A DNA stretch of 64,000 bases, taken from the NCBI GenBank assembly GCA_963772955.1, contig CAVYZF010000009.1, forward strand, positions 806,001-870,000, in the 5' to 3' direction. Below, in pieces: positions 1-7,944 of the stretch (positions within the stretch are counted from its first letter, which is position 1; each line of letters opens with the position of its first letter). The stretch comes from Gp6-AA40 sp963772955. Lineage in GTDB: Bacteria > Acidobacteriota > Vicinamibacteria > Vicinamibacterales > UBA2999. The position numbers were made by a program, and so were the translations under genes. The notes below the pieces were generated by a model that saw only the letters and a program-made list of their open reading frames with translations, was not told the DNA's origin and did no database searches.

Positions 1-1
1 G

Positions 2-106
2 CGCGACCACCTCGCATTACCGCTGGCGCGTCTGCCGGAGTTCACGAAGTGGCGAGTCGCGCGGGATCGCGAGTTCGATCCCGTGCGTGCTCAGTTGAAT
101 CTCTGA
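2..106 (+). CDS. C-terminal fragment of an unidentified protein
   Basis: The first 34 codons form an open frame that enters from the left edge and ends at TGA 104-106. The peptide is charged and coding-like (it contains LPLARLPEFTKW), with none of the low-complexity look of the other two frames. Only the tail is visible, so no family can be assigned. It converges on the methyltransferase gene across a repeat-filled spacer. Confidence 0.45.
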   Translation, partial: RDHLALPLARLPEFTKWRVARDREFDPVRAQLNL

Positions 107-118
107 TCTGACTGCATC

Positions 119-265
119 GTTGATTCTGGCGATCCGTGGTTGCTGATTCGTTGTTGATTGTTGATGTGAGATTGATGATTGTGTGCTGGCGCGGCGGCAC
201 AGTACGAATCAGCAATCCGAAATCGACAATCACCAACGATTCAAGAACCGAAGATCAAGAATCTC
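119..265. repeat. Heptamer-periodic inverted array in a convergent spacer
   Basis: The spacer is built of 7-base steps. Units in the left half resemble GTTGATT and GTTGATG. In the right half AATCAGC, AATCCGA, AATCGAC and AATCACC follow each other without gaps at 207-234. The two halves are approximately complementary (GATT against AATC), so a long imperfect hairpin is possible. There is no T-run typical of an intrinsic terminator, although the site between two convergent genes would suit transcription termination. Confidence 0.6.
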
Positions 266-1026
266 TACATGACCCGCCGCCCCACTGCGATCAACGACAA
301 ACCAATCGGCGGTGGCATCAATCGTTCGAGCGGTAATGCCCATGGCGCGATCAGTGTCTCGAACAACTTCACGTGGGCGAGGCTGTGCTTCGTCGACTTG
401 CTGATGTGCGCGTTGTACATCCAGCCCGCGAGGCCAATCGGATTGGTGTAGCGAAGACGAATGAGCTCGAGCCCCGCCGCTTCGAACGCCGCGCGCAGCG
501 TCCGCTTCGAGTAGCGGCGGTGGTGACCGAGCTCCGCATCGAGCGGACCGTATGCCATCTGCAATGCGGGCACGAACACGACGACGCGCCCGCCCGGAAC
601 GAGGATGCGGTTGAACGCCTTCAGCGAGTCCACGTCGTGCTCGATGTGCTCGAGCACGTTGACGAGCAGGACGGACTCGAAACGCTGGCTGGCGAGTTCT
701 GCGGCATCACACTCCTCGAAGTGGCAGGCTCGAAGCGCAAAGCGCGGATGGGGGCCCATCGTTTCCTGAATGCGTGTCGCGCAGTTGGGATTGGGCTCGA
801 TCCCGACGACCATCTCGGCAACATCGACCAAGCGGCTGCTCATCGTCCCGATTCCCGAGCCGACCTCGAGCACGCGCGATCCGAGGAACGGACGCACCAG
901 CCCGAAGACGTGGTCCGCGTATCGCTTCGCCTCCTGCATCGTCTCCAGGTCGTCGGCGGCGTAGCGATCCTGCGTCTGGCTGTATCGGCGGTCGGTGTGT
1001 GAGACGTTCTGCATGCGTGTCTGCAC
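265..1026 (-). CDS. Class I SAM-dependent methyltransferase
   Basis: This 253-residue protein carries the Rossmann-type SAM-binding motif I, VLEVGSGIGT, near residues 52-61. An acidic residue follows in GIEPNP, and LLVNVLEHIEHD is the motif IV-like strand seen in Methyltransf_11/25 enzymes. Later motifs (ILVPGGRVVVFVPA, then HHRRYSK) resemble methyltransferases that act on small molecules or glycans beside glycosyltransferase genes. The substrate cannot be read from sequence. The longest frame starts at GTG 1026; an ATG at 1014, four codons in, is an equally good start and neither has a clear Shine-Dalgarno. It is divergent from the helicase gene at 1098. Confidence 0.8.
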   Translation of the reverse strand: MQTRMQNVSHTDRRYSQTQDRYAADDLETMQEAKRYADHVFGLVRPFLGSRVLEVGSGIGTMSSRLVDVAEMVVGIEPNPNCATRIQETMGPHPRFALRACHFEECDAAELASQRFESVLLVNVLEHIEHDVDSLKAFNRILVPGGRVVVFVPALQMAYGPLDAELGHHRRYSKRTLRAAFEAAGLELIRLRYTNPIGLAGWMYNAHISKSTKHSLAHVKLFETLIAPWALPLERLMPPPIGLSLIAVGRRVM

Positions 1027-1039
1027 GGTAACACGGAGG

Positions 1040-1067
1040 AACTCGCCACTCCCAAACTCCTAGCTCC
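1040..1067. repeat. Short heptamer array in a divergent spacer
   Basis: Four consecutive 7-base units share an ACTC or GCTC core, including CACTCCC, AAACTCC and TAGCTCC. They lie in the 71-bp gap between the divergent methyltransferase and helicase genes. There is no inverted partner arm. It looks like a minor member of the heptamer-periodic spacers found elsewhere in the window. Confidence 0.35.
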
Positions 1068-1097
1068 CGAGCCGCTTTCGCCTTATGATCGTCCGTC

Positions 1098-3548
1098 ATG
1101 CCGCCGGAAGCTCGAGAGGCGTCACTCTCCCCACACCGGGTCGCCTCTGCATCGCAGGGAGCAAGTGCCAAAGGCGGTGATCCGGCTCTGACCCTTGTGC
1201 TCGACCGTCTGACCGGAGGCGTGGTCGAGCGCCCCGACGCACCCGACGCGTGGGTTACGGCCGTCCGCCGTCTTCCCGCCCGCGAGGCACAATTTGGCGG
1301 AGAGGTCCCTGGCATCGACGACCGGCTTCGCGAGGTTCTCCGCGGGCGCGGCATTCACGGGCTCTACACACATCAGGCCGCAGCGATCGGGCACGCCCTG
1401 GGTCGCCGCAACGTCGTGATCACGACGCCGACGGCATCAGGAAAGACGCTGTGCTACAACGCGCCCGTCTTGAGTTCGGTGCTGCGCGATCCGGCGACCC
1501 GTGCGCTGTATGTGTTTCCCACAAAGGCGCTCGCGCAAGATCAACTGGCAGAGCTCCACGGCCTGTCGGATCAGCTCTCACGTCGAAGCGATCTCGAGAT
1601 TGGTGTCTTCACCTACGACGGCGATACACCGCAGGACGCGCGACGCGCGATCCGGGGACGCGCGCACATCGTGCTCAGCAACCCGGACATGATCCATTCG
1701 GGGATCCTTCCGCATCATCCGCGATGGGCGAAGCTGTTCGAGAACCTGCAGTTCGTCATCATCGACGAGTTGCATGCCTATCGAGGTGTGTTCGGCAGTC
1801 ACCTGACGAACGTACTTCGCCGGCTGCGGCGCATCTGTCGGCACTACGGGTCGAACCCGACGTTCATCTGTTCGTCCGCAACGATCGCGAATCCCCGCGA
1901 GCTTGCCGAAGCGCTCGTCGAGGAACCGTTCGAGCTCGTGTCAGAAAGCGGAGCGCCGTGCGGCGAGAAGTGGTTTCTGTTCGTCAATCCTCCCGTCGTC
2001 AATCAGCAGCTCGGCATCCGCAGATCGTATCTCGCTGAGACTCGCCGGCTTGCTGCCGAATTCCTGAAGCGGAGGCTGCAGATCATCGTCTTCGCGCAGA
2101 GCCGCCTGTCCACAGAGATTTTGACGACGTACCTGAAGGACGATTTCGCAGGCCCACCCGGAACGCGCGATCAGATCCGCGGGTATCGCGGCGGATATCT
2201 TCCACAGCGCCGTCGCGAGATCGAGAAGGGGTTACGCGAAGGCAGCGTCCGCGCCGTCGTCTCCACGAACGCGCTTGAACTGGGGATCGATATCGGCGCG
2301 CTCGACGCCTGCGTGATGGCAGGATATCCGGGCACGATCGCCGCGACGTGGCAGCGCGCGGGACGCGCGGGCCGTCGCAGCGGCCGCTCGGCCGCGGTAC
2401 TCGTCGCCAGCAGCGCACCTCTCGATCAGTTTGTCGTCCGCAACCCGTCGTACTTCTTCGATGCGGCTCCTGAACACGCGCTCATCAATCCCGACAACCT
2501 GCATATCCTCGTTGACCACGTGAAGTGCGCAGCCTTCGAGCTGCCGTTCACGACGTCGGAGCAATACGGCCGGCACGACGTGCAGGAAGTCCTCGGTGTG
2601 CTCGAGGAGAGCGGGTTCATTCACCGTGCCGAGGGTGAAGACGGCGGCGATGGGATCTGGCAGTGGACCAACGAGTCATACCCCGCTGATGCAGTCAGCC
2701 TCCGCGCGATTTCGTCGGACAACTTCGTGGTCGTGGACACGACTGACGGCTCCGACGTCATCGGCGAGACCAGCTTCACGAGCGGGCCGGCCACGCTGCA
2801 CGAGAAGGCGATTTACCTCGTCGAGGGCGTCCTCTATCAGGTCGAGAAGCTCGACTTCGAAGGACGCAAGGCCTACGTGCGGCGCATCGATTGCGACTAC
2901 TACACCGACGCGATCACGTACACCAAGGTCACGGTGCTCGACACGTTCGCGATCAACGCGCCGAAGTCTCACGGCGAGGTCCATGTGTCATCGCGCGTCG
3001 TTGGGTTCAAGAAGATCAAGTTCTACACCAACGAGAACGTCGGGTCAGGGGAGCTCGATCTGCCGGAACAGCAGATGCACACGACGGCCTATTGGCTGAC
3101 GATTCCTTCCACGGTGATGGCAGCATTGCCGTTTGCCGCTGACGATCGGCGTGATGGCGTGGTGGGTCTCTCGTTTGCCATGCGGCAGGTCGCCCAGCTT
3201 CTGCTGATGTGCGACCGTCAGGACATCGGCATCTCGATCGGGAGTGGTAACGAAGGCGACAGTCCCGTCCTGACTCGAACCGGGGAGCCGGTGACCTTGT
3301 CCGACGAGCCGCGCATCTTCATCTACGACAACTATCCGGGCGGGATTGGCTTCAGCGAACCCTTGTACGCCATCGACGACGAGTTGAGACGCAGAACGCG
3401 CGAACTCATCGCCGGTTGCGAGTGTCAGAACGGATGTCCAACCTGCGTCGGCCCGATCGGCAACACCGGCCCGATGGCGAAGACGGTGGCGTTACGCATT
3501 CTCGATCTGATCAGTGCCACGGCCGGCGCAATGGAGCAGTCGGCGTGA
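1098..3548 (+). CDS. mrfA: DEAD/DEAH-box helicase of the MrfA (YprA) type with DUF1998 domain
   Basis: The 816-residue protein has helicase motif I TPTASGKT (residues 110-117), a DELH motif II (D223-H226), the SSATI motif III and a motif VI region QRAGRAGR. The C-terminal part is a DUF1998-like region ending in a CxCx3CxxC cluster (C774, C776, C780, C783), as in Bacillus subtilis MrfA, where four cysteines bind metal. MrfA is a 3'-5' DNA helicase needed for repair of mitomycin C lesions. The next gene overlaps by four bases (GTGA) and encodes the matching exonuclease, so the pair recreates the Bacillus mrfAB arrangement. The ATG start at 1098 gives the usual family length. Confidence 0.92.
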   Translation: MPPEAREASLSPHRVASASQGASAKGGDPALTLVLDRLTGGVVERPDAPDAWVTAVRRLPAREAQFGGEVPGIDDRLREVLRGRGIHGLYTHQAAAIGHALGRRNVVITTPTASGKTLCYNAPVLSSVLRDPATRALYVFPTKALAQDQLAELHGLSDQLSRRSDLEIGVFTYDGDTPQDARRAIRGRAHIVLSNPDMIHSGILPHHPRWAKLFENLQFVIIDELHAYRGVFGSHLTNVLRRLRRICRHYGSNPTFICSSATIANPRELAEALVEEPFELVSESGAPCGEKWFLFVNPPVVNQQLGIRRSYLAETRRLAAEFLKRRLQIIVFAQSRLSTEILTTYLKDDFAGPPGTRDQIRGYRGGYLPQRRREIEKGLREGSVRAVVSTNALELGIDIGALDACVMAGYPGTIAATWQRAGRAGRRSGRSAAVLVASSAPLDQFVVRNPSYFFDAAPEHALINPDNLHILVDHVKCAAFELPFTTSEQYGRHDVQEVLGVLEESGFIHRAEGEDGGDGIWQWTNESYPADAVSLRAISSDNFVVVDTTDGSDVIGETSFTSGPATLHEKAIYLVEGVLYQVEKLDFEGRKAYVRRIDCDYYTDAITYTKVTVLDTFAINAPKSHGEVHVSSRVVGFKKIKFYTNENVGSGELDLPEQQMHTTAYWLTIPSTVMAALPFAADDRRDGVVGLSFAMRQVAQLLLMCDRQDIGISIGSGNEGDSPVLTRTGEPVTLSDEPRIFIYDNYPGGIGFSEPLYAIDDELRRRTRELIAGCECQNGCPTCVGPIGNTGPMAKTVALRILDLISATAGAMEQSA

Positions 3549-4783
3549 GCTCGATCGGCGATCGACTGCGCGGGATTGTGCGGCCTCCAGCGAAGGAAGT
3601 CCGCGGGTCTAAAGAACAAGACGCGCCCCGCGGTCCACTGGACCCGGCGACGATTCTCGAGGGCGAGTGGCAACAGGCCGGGTCGCGTCGCTTCCTCGTC
3701 GTGGATCGCAGCTACGCTCCTGGCCACCGTCATGGATCGATCTCGATCGCCGACGGCCTTCCTCCGGAAGAAGGCTGGTCGAGACTCGGATTGCTCGCCG
3801 GGACGCCCTGTGGCGGACGGCTTCTCTTCCTCGACCTCGAGACAACCGGGATCGCCGGCGGTGCCGGCAGCTATGCGTTCCTCGTCGGATGCGGCTGGTT
3901 CGAGCGCGGCCGCTTTCACGTCCGGCAATTCCTGCTCTCGAGCTTCGCGTCCGAACGCGCGCTGCTCGAGGCCGTCCGGGAAGTGGCCGGCGACGTCGAT
4001 GCAGTCGTCACCTACAACGGGAAGTCGTTCGACCTTCCGCTCGTTGAGACCCGCTACTCACTGAACCGATTGACGACCCCGTTCGCGGATATGCCACACG
4101 TCGACATGCTTCATCACGCGCGGCGACTCTGGCATGGTGACAATGAAGGGCATCGTCTGAGCAGCCTGGAGACCTCGCTGCTCGGACACGAGCGCGATGG
4201 CGATGTGCCGGGATTCGAGATCCCCGCGCGCTACTTCCGATACGTCCACACCGGCGACGCACGTCCGCTCGCCGCGGTGCTCGAACACAACCGACTCGAC
4301 CTCGTGTCGCTCGCGCTACTCACCGCGCGTGCCGCGCAACTGCTCGACGAAGGTGTCACGGGCGCGGCCACGGCGCGCGAGGCGCTCGGTATGGGGCGGT
4401 TGTACGAACGGTCCGGGATGACATCCGATGCGCTCGCTTGTTTCGCCAGAGCCGGCGACATGGGACCGGGACCGGTCCCGGAGGCGCTGTATGCGCACGC
4501 TGTGCTGTTGCGGCGCCTGCGTCGCTACGAGCTCGCGGCCGGCGCATGGCAACGGCTGTTGGAGCTCGAGGACTGTCCACCTCGCCTCGAGCGCGAGGCG
4601 GCAGAAGCGCTGGCCGTCCATCACGAACACCGGCTTCGCAGTCTTCCTTCTGCGCGTGACCTGGCCATGCGATCGCTGCTGCTTGATAGGACTCACACGC
4701 GTCGCGAGGCGATCGAGCATCGACTCGCCCGATTGGATCGCAAGCTCGCTCGCGTCGAGCCTGCGTTGCCAGCGCTCTTCTAG
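3545..4783 (+). CDS. mrfB: MrfB (YprB)-like DEDDh 3'-5' exonuclease with TPR-like tail
   Basis: Starting at GTG 3545, which overlaps the helicase stop, gives 412 residues; the frame is open upstream but lies inside the helicase gene. The DnaQ/RNase H-like fold is shown by LFLDLETTG (D97, E99), TYNGKSFDLP, and an H-x3-D motif near H248/D252 in EHNRLDLVSLALL. The C-terminal 130 residues are helical and repeat-like (MGRLYERSGM, then ALYAHAVLLRRLRRYELA), consistent with tetratricopeptide repeats in YprB. With MrfA it should form a lesion-processing pair. The stop codon shares the palindrome CTAG with the stop of the convergent chemotaxis gene. Confidence 0.88.
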   Translation: MSSIGDRLRGIVRPPAKEVRGSKEQDAPRGPLDPATILEGEWQQAGSRRFLVVDRSYAPGHRHGSISIADGLPPEEGWSRLGLLAGTPCGGRLLFLDLETTGIAGGAGSYAFLVGCGWFERGRFHVRQFLLSSFASERALLEAVREVAGDVDAVVTYNGKSFDLPLVETRYSLNRLTTPFADMPHVDMLHHARRLWHGDNEGHRLSSLETSLLGHERDGDVPGFEIPARYFRYVHTGDARPLAAVLEHNRLDLVSLALLTARAAQLLDEGVTGAATAREALGMGRLYERSGMTSDALACFARAGDMGPGPVPEALYAHAVLLRRLRRYELAAGAWQRLLELEDCPPRLEREAAEALAVHHEHRLRSLPSARDLAMRSLLLDRTHTRREAIEHRLARLDRKLARVEPALPALF

Positions 4784-6672
4784 CTGGCCCGCTTCAGCGA
4801 CGTGAAGTCCTGATCCGATGGGCTCGTCTCGCCATCGAGCGGACGCGAATGGTCGTTCCCACGCGTTCCCGTCACGAGCTCGCTCAACGACAACGCGGAC
4901 ACCGTCGACGCCGTCGCCTGGGCGGTGAGCTCTTCGCTCGCTGCTGCACATTCTTCGGCGGTGGCGGCGGTCTTCTGTGTCAGCTTCTCCATCTGCCCGA
5001 CCGCCTGCGAGACCTGGGAGATCCCCAGCGCCTGTTCGCGGCTCGCGACGCTGACCTGATCGACCAGGCTCTTCGCCATGGACACGCCGTCGGTGATACC
5101 CGAGATCGCGCCTGCAACGAGATCGACGCTGGTCGTTCCGCGCTTTGCCGACTCGATTGACGCCTCGATCAGACTCGCGGTGTCGCGGGCGGCCTGCGCC
5201 GACCGTTGGGCAAGGCTGCGGACTTCATCGGCCACCACCGCGAAGCCCATGCCTGCTTCGCCTGCTCTGGCGGCCTCAACGGCGGCATTGAGCGCGAGGA
5301 TGTTCGTCTGGAATGCGATCTCGTCGATCGTCTTGATGATCCTGGCGACCTGCTGGCTCGAGTCCTGAATCGATGCCATCGATGTGACCATGTCCGCGAG
5401 CGCCTGCTTCGACTCGCTGACACGTGCATCGACGTCGACCATGAGCCTCGCGGCGTGCTGCGAGTGATCGGCATTGCTCGCCGTCATTGACGCCATTTCT
5501 TCCATCGAGGCAGACGTTTGTTCGAGCGCCGCTGCCTGCTGCGTGGCGCCGTCGGACAACGACTGCGCCGAGGCCGCGACCTGGTGGGCCGCGCACGAGA
5601 TCTCGGATGCGTGCATGCCGAGATCGGAGCTGGCCATTGTCAGTGGCCGGGTGATGCTCCGCGAGATCACGAAGACAACCAGTTGCACCGCCAGCCATGC
5701 GAGCAGGCTCAGCGAGACGGCCCAGAGACGCTTGGCTTGATGACGCTCGAGGCGGGTGCGCAGCAGCCCGTCCAGCTCGTCAACGGCGACGTGCCAGACG
5801 GCAAAGCTTGCTTCGCGGGCTGTTTCCCCGGCCGTCATGATGGCGGCGAAGTCGCCGTTGCTGCGGGCGGATGCCTCCATCGCGTCGATCAATGCGCTGG
5901 TCGCTTGGGCGTAGCTCGTCACCGCCGGACGCAGGTTCTTCTGCAGTGACGGGCTGACGCCTTGAAAATTCGTGTCCTCGTTGCGGGCACGATCCGCATC
6001 GGCCTGCACGCGCGCGAGGTCGGCCTCCTTGAGGAAGGCTGCCATCACCCGAAGCTGGACGAGTTCGTCGTTTGTGGCACGCCCCCGCACAGCGAGCTCC
6101 TGCGCGAAGGCGACGATGTGCGAGACGCGCTCCTGCGCTTGCGGTAGCGCGATGAGCGTCGCGTCCATCGTGTAGTAACTGTCGAGCTCCGGATCCAGGA
6201 TCAGGTTGGAGGTATCACCGACATGCGCAATCATCGTACGCACGTCAGCGATGAGATGAGCGTGTCGGGCGTCGAGTGTCGCTGCGCTTGCCGCCGACTT
6301 CGATTCCTCCCACTCGGTGCGGGCGGTCTCGAGCGCCACGTGCTCTCGTTTCCGTTGCCGCAACCCCTCGGGAGTGAAACGGAGCCCTTCACCCAAACGG
6401 TCGCGGGCGTCGCGCGCCTTCCGGAACACCTCGTCCACCCGGTGCGCCGAGTCGCCTGCTTGCCGGTGCCGGTGCGCGGTCAGCGTCTCGAGCAGGTCCT
6501 CGAGCGGGCGCTGGAATTCAGTGCCATCAAGCTCCAGGCTGCTGAAACGAATGTCGGTGTTGATTGTGGTAACGAGCAGCGACACCGCGACGAGCAGCGG
6601 CAGTGTGAACGCCACGCTGATGAACACGAGGCGCCGAGACACGCCGAATCCGTCGAGCGCAGTCCTTCCCAC
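4780..6672 (-). CDS. Methyl-accepting chemotaxis protein
   Basis: This 630-residue receptor has a first membrane helix at about residues 14-36, a helical periplasmic domain of some 280 residues, and a second membrane helix near 315-340. The cytoplasmic signalling domain holds the invariant hairpin tip IDEIAFQTNILALNAAVEA followed by ARAGEAGMGFAVVADEVR. A HAMP domain is very short or absent: SRSITRPL leads directly into the methylation helices (QQAAALEQTSASMEEMA). There is no C-terminal NWETF-type pentapeptide for CheR/CheB docking. The ligand is unknown, and no chemotaxis kinase genes lie nearby, so it is an orphan receptor feeding an array encoded elsewhere. Confidence 0.95.
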   Translation of the reverse strand: MGRTALDGFGVSRRLVFISVAFTLPLLVAVSLLVTTINTDIRFSSLELDGTEFQRPLEDLLETLTAHRHRQAGDSAHRVDEVFRKARDARDRLGEGLRFTPEGLRQRKREHVALETARTEWEESKSAASAATLDARHAHLIADVRTMIAHVGDTSNLILDPELDSYYTMDATLIALPQAQERVSHIVAFAQELAVRGRATNDELVQLRVMAAFLKEADLARVQADADRARNEDTNFQGVSPSLQKNLRPAVTSYAQATSALIDAMEASARSNGDFAAIMTAGETAREASFAVWHVAVDELDGLLRTRLERHQAKRLWAVSLSLLAWLAVQLVVFVISRSITRPLTMASSDLGMHASEISCAAHQVAASAQSLSDGATQQAAALEQTSASMEEMASMTASNADHSQHAARLMVDVDARVSESKQALADMVTSMASIQDSSQQVARIIKTIDEIAFQTNILALNAAVEAARAGEAGMGFAVVADEVRSLAQRSAQAARDTASLIEASIESAKRGTTSVDLVAGAISGITDGVSMAKSLVDQVSVASREQALGISQVSQAVGQMEKLTQKTAATAEECAAASEELTAQATASTVSALSLSELVTGTRGNDHSRPLDGETSPSDQDFTSLKRAS

Positions 6673-6750
6673 GGCAGGTCAGTAATCGACCCGACAGGGT
6701 AAAGGCTTGAGTAGACCTGCGATTGGACGGGAAGGAGTGGGAAGAGTGAC

Positions 6751-6772
6751 GGCGGGACGCGAATGTCCCGCC
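6751..6772 (-). terminator. GC-rich hairpin downstream of rpmE
   Basis: GGCGGGAC and GTCCCGCC form a perfect 8-bp stem around a 6-base loop, 22 bases beyond the rpmE stop on the minus strand. No U-tract follows, so it would not be a classical intrinsic terminator. Similar GGCGGGTC hairpins occur at 59450 and 62612. Confidence 0.45.
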
Positions 6773-6794
6773 TCGAGGTGTGCGGTCGAGCCGA

Positions 6795-7115
6795 TCAGGC
6801 GCTGGCCGATGAGGCCTTGGCGCTCTTGGTCGTCTTCTTCTTTGTTGCCGCGGTGGCGGCGGCCTTCGTGGCTTTCACTGCCTTTGCGGCCGTCTTACGC
6901 TGCTCGGACGTCTGCACCCCGAACTTCTTGGTGAACCGCTCGACCCGGCCCTCGGTGTCGATGAGCTTCTGTCGACCAGTGAAGAACGGATGGCAGGCGG
7001 AGCAGATTTCCAGGTGCAACTCCGGCTTGGTCGAGCGCGTCTTGAACGTGTTTCCACACGCGCAGCGAGCCTCGACCTCCTGATACTTCGGATGGATACC
7101 TTCCTTCACGGCCAC
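6795..7115 (-). CDS. rpmE: 50S ribosomal protein bL31 with basic C-terminal extension
   Basis: The first 70 residues are a standard zinc-binding (C+) bL31: a KEGIHPKYQEV start, the ligands C18, C20, C38 and C41 (CAC and CSAC), then HPFFTGRQKLIDTEGRVERF. Residues 74-106 form a Lys/Ala/Thr-rich tail (KAVKATKAAATAATKKK) resembling histone H1-like tails, making the protein about 30 residues longer than usual. bL31 bridges the small and large ribosomal subunits. It lies downstream of the rho and glycosyltransferase genes on the same strand, matching the frequent rho-rpmE neighbourhood. Confidence 0.96.
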   Translation of the reverse strand: MAVKEGIHPKYQEVEARCACGNTFKTRSTKPELHLEICSACHPFFTGRQKLIDTEGRVERFTKKFGVQTSEQRKTAAKAVKATKAAATAATKKKTTKSAKASSASA

Positions 7116-7181
7116 TCCTTCTGAACAACGGGAAACGCCAATTGTACCAGATTGGACGCTTTCGGGCGTGTCCTGGGTCGA

Positions 7182-7919
7182 TCAGCTGATGCGGTTCTTC
7201 AGCAGGATCCAGAGGGCGACGACCCCGTCCTGCCAGGTGATCTTCTTCCCCTCGTCGTATCCTCGCCCGTCATAAGTGATGGGCACCTCGTAGACGCGAT
7301 AGCCGCGCTTGAAAATCTTCGCTGTCATTTCGGGCTCGATCCCAAAGCCGTTGGATTGCAGCGCGAGCCCATCCAGCACGTCCCGGCGCATGACCTTGTA
7401 GCAAGTCTCCATGTCCGAGAGCATCGTGTTGTAGAGGACGTTGGTGACCAGCGTCAGTACGCGGTTTCCCAGGTAATGGGTGAACAGGAAGACCCGATGC
7501 CGGCCAAGAAACCGGGACCCGTACACGACATCGGCCCGTCCCTCGATGATGAGCTCGGCGAGCGTCGGGAATTCCTCAGGCGAGTACTCGAGGTCGGCGT
7601 CCTGGATGGCGACGATGTCACCGGTGACAGCGGCAAAGCCCCGGCGCAGGGCGGCGCCTTTGCCCTGGTTGTGCGGCTGAAGCAGCAGTGTGAACCCGTG
7701 TTGCTTCTGAAGCTCGCCAAGTCGGGCGCGTGTGCCGTCGGTGGAGCAGTCGTCCACGACCACGAGCTCGACGCGCATCGGGATTGCGAGCACCCGCGTC
7801 ACGATCTCGTCGATCGTTTCCAGTTCGTTGTACACGGGCATGACGACAGAGAGGAGCGGCGACTCCATGGCCGTCCTGATCCCGTGGCGGCGGCGTTGTG
7901 GCTGGGCCGAGTCGTTCAC
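7182..7919 (-). CDS. Family 2 glycosyltransferase, dolichyl-phosphate mannose synthase-like
   Basis: The 245-residue GT-A fold protein shows SVVMPVYNELETI at the N-terminus, VVVDDCSTDGT for nucleotide-sugar binding, GKGAALRRGF, and the metal-binding IQDADLEYSPEE. No membrane segment is evident, so it resembles soluble or peripheral prenyl-phosphate sugar transferases (DPM1/UDP-glucose:undecaprenyl-phosphate types). An internal ATG at 7868 begins at MESPLLSVVMPVYN and is a plausible alternative start. It sits between rho and rpmE on the minus strand, 25 bases after the rho stop. Confidence 0.88.
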   Translation of the reverse strand: MNDSAQPQRRRHGIRTAMESPLLSVVMPVYNELETIDEIVTRVLAIPMRVELVVVDDCSTDGTRARLGELQKQHGFTLLLQPHNQGKGAALRRGFAAVTGDIVAIQDADLEYSPEEFPTLAELIIEGRADVVYGSRFLGRHRVFLFTHYLGNRVLTLVTNVLYNTMLSDMETCYKVMRRDVLDGLALQSNGFGIEPEMTAKIFKRGYRVYEVPITYDGRGYDEGKKITWQDGVVALWILLKNRIS

Positions 7920-7944
7920 ACGTGTCGTCTGTGAACGGTCGTGC

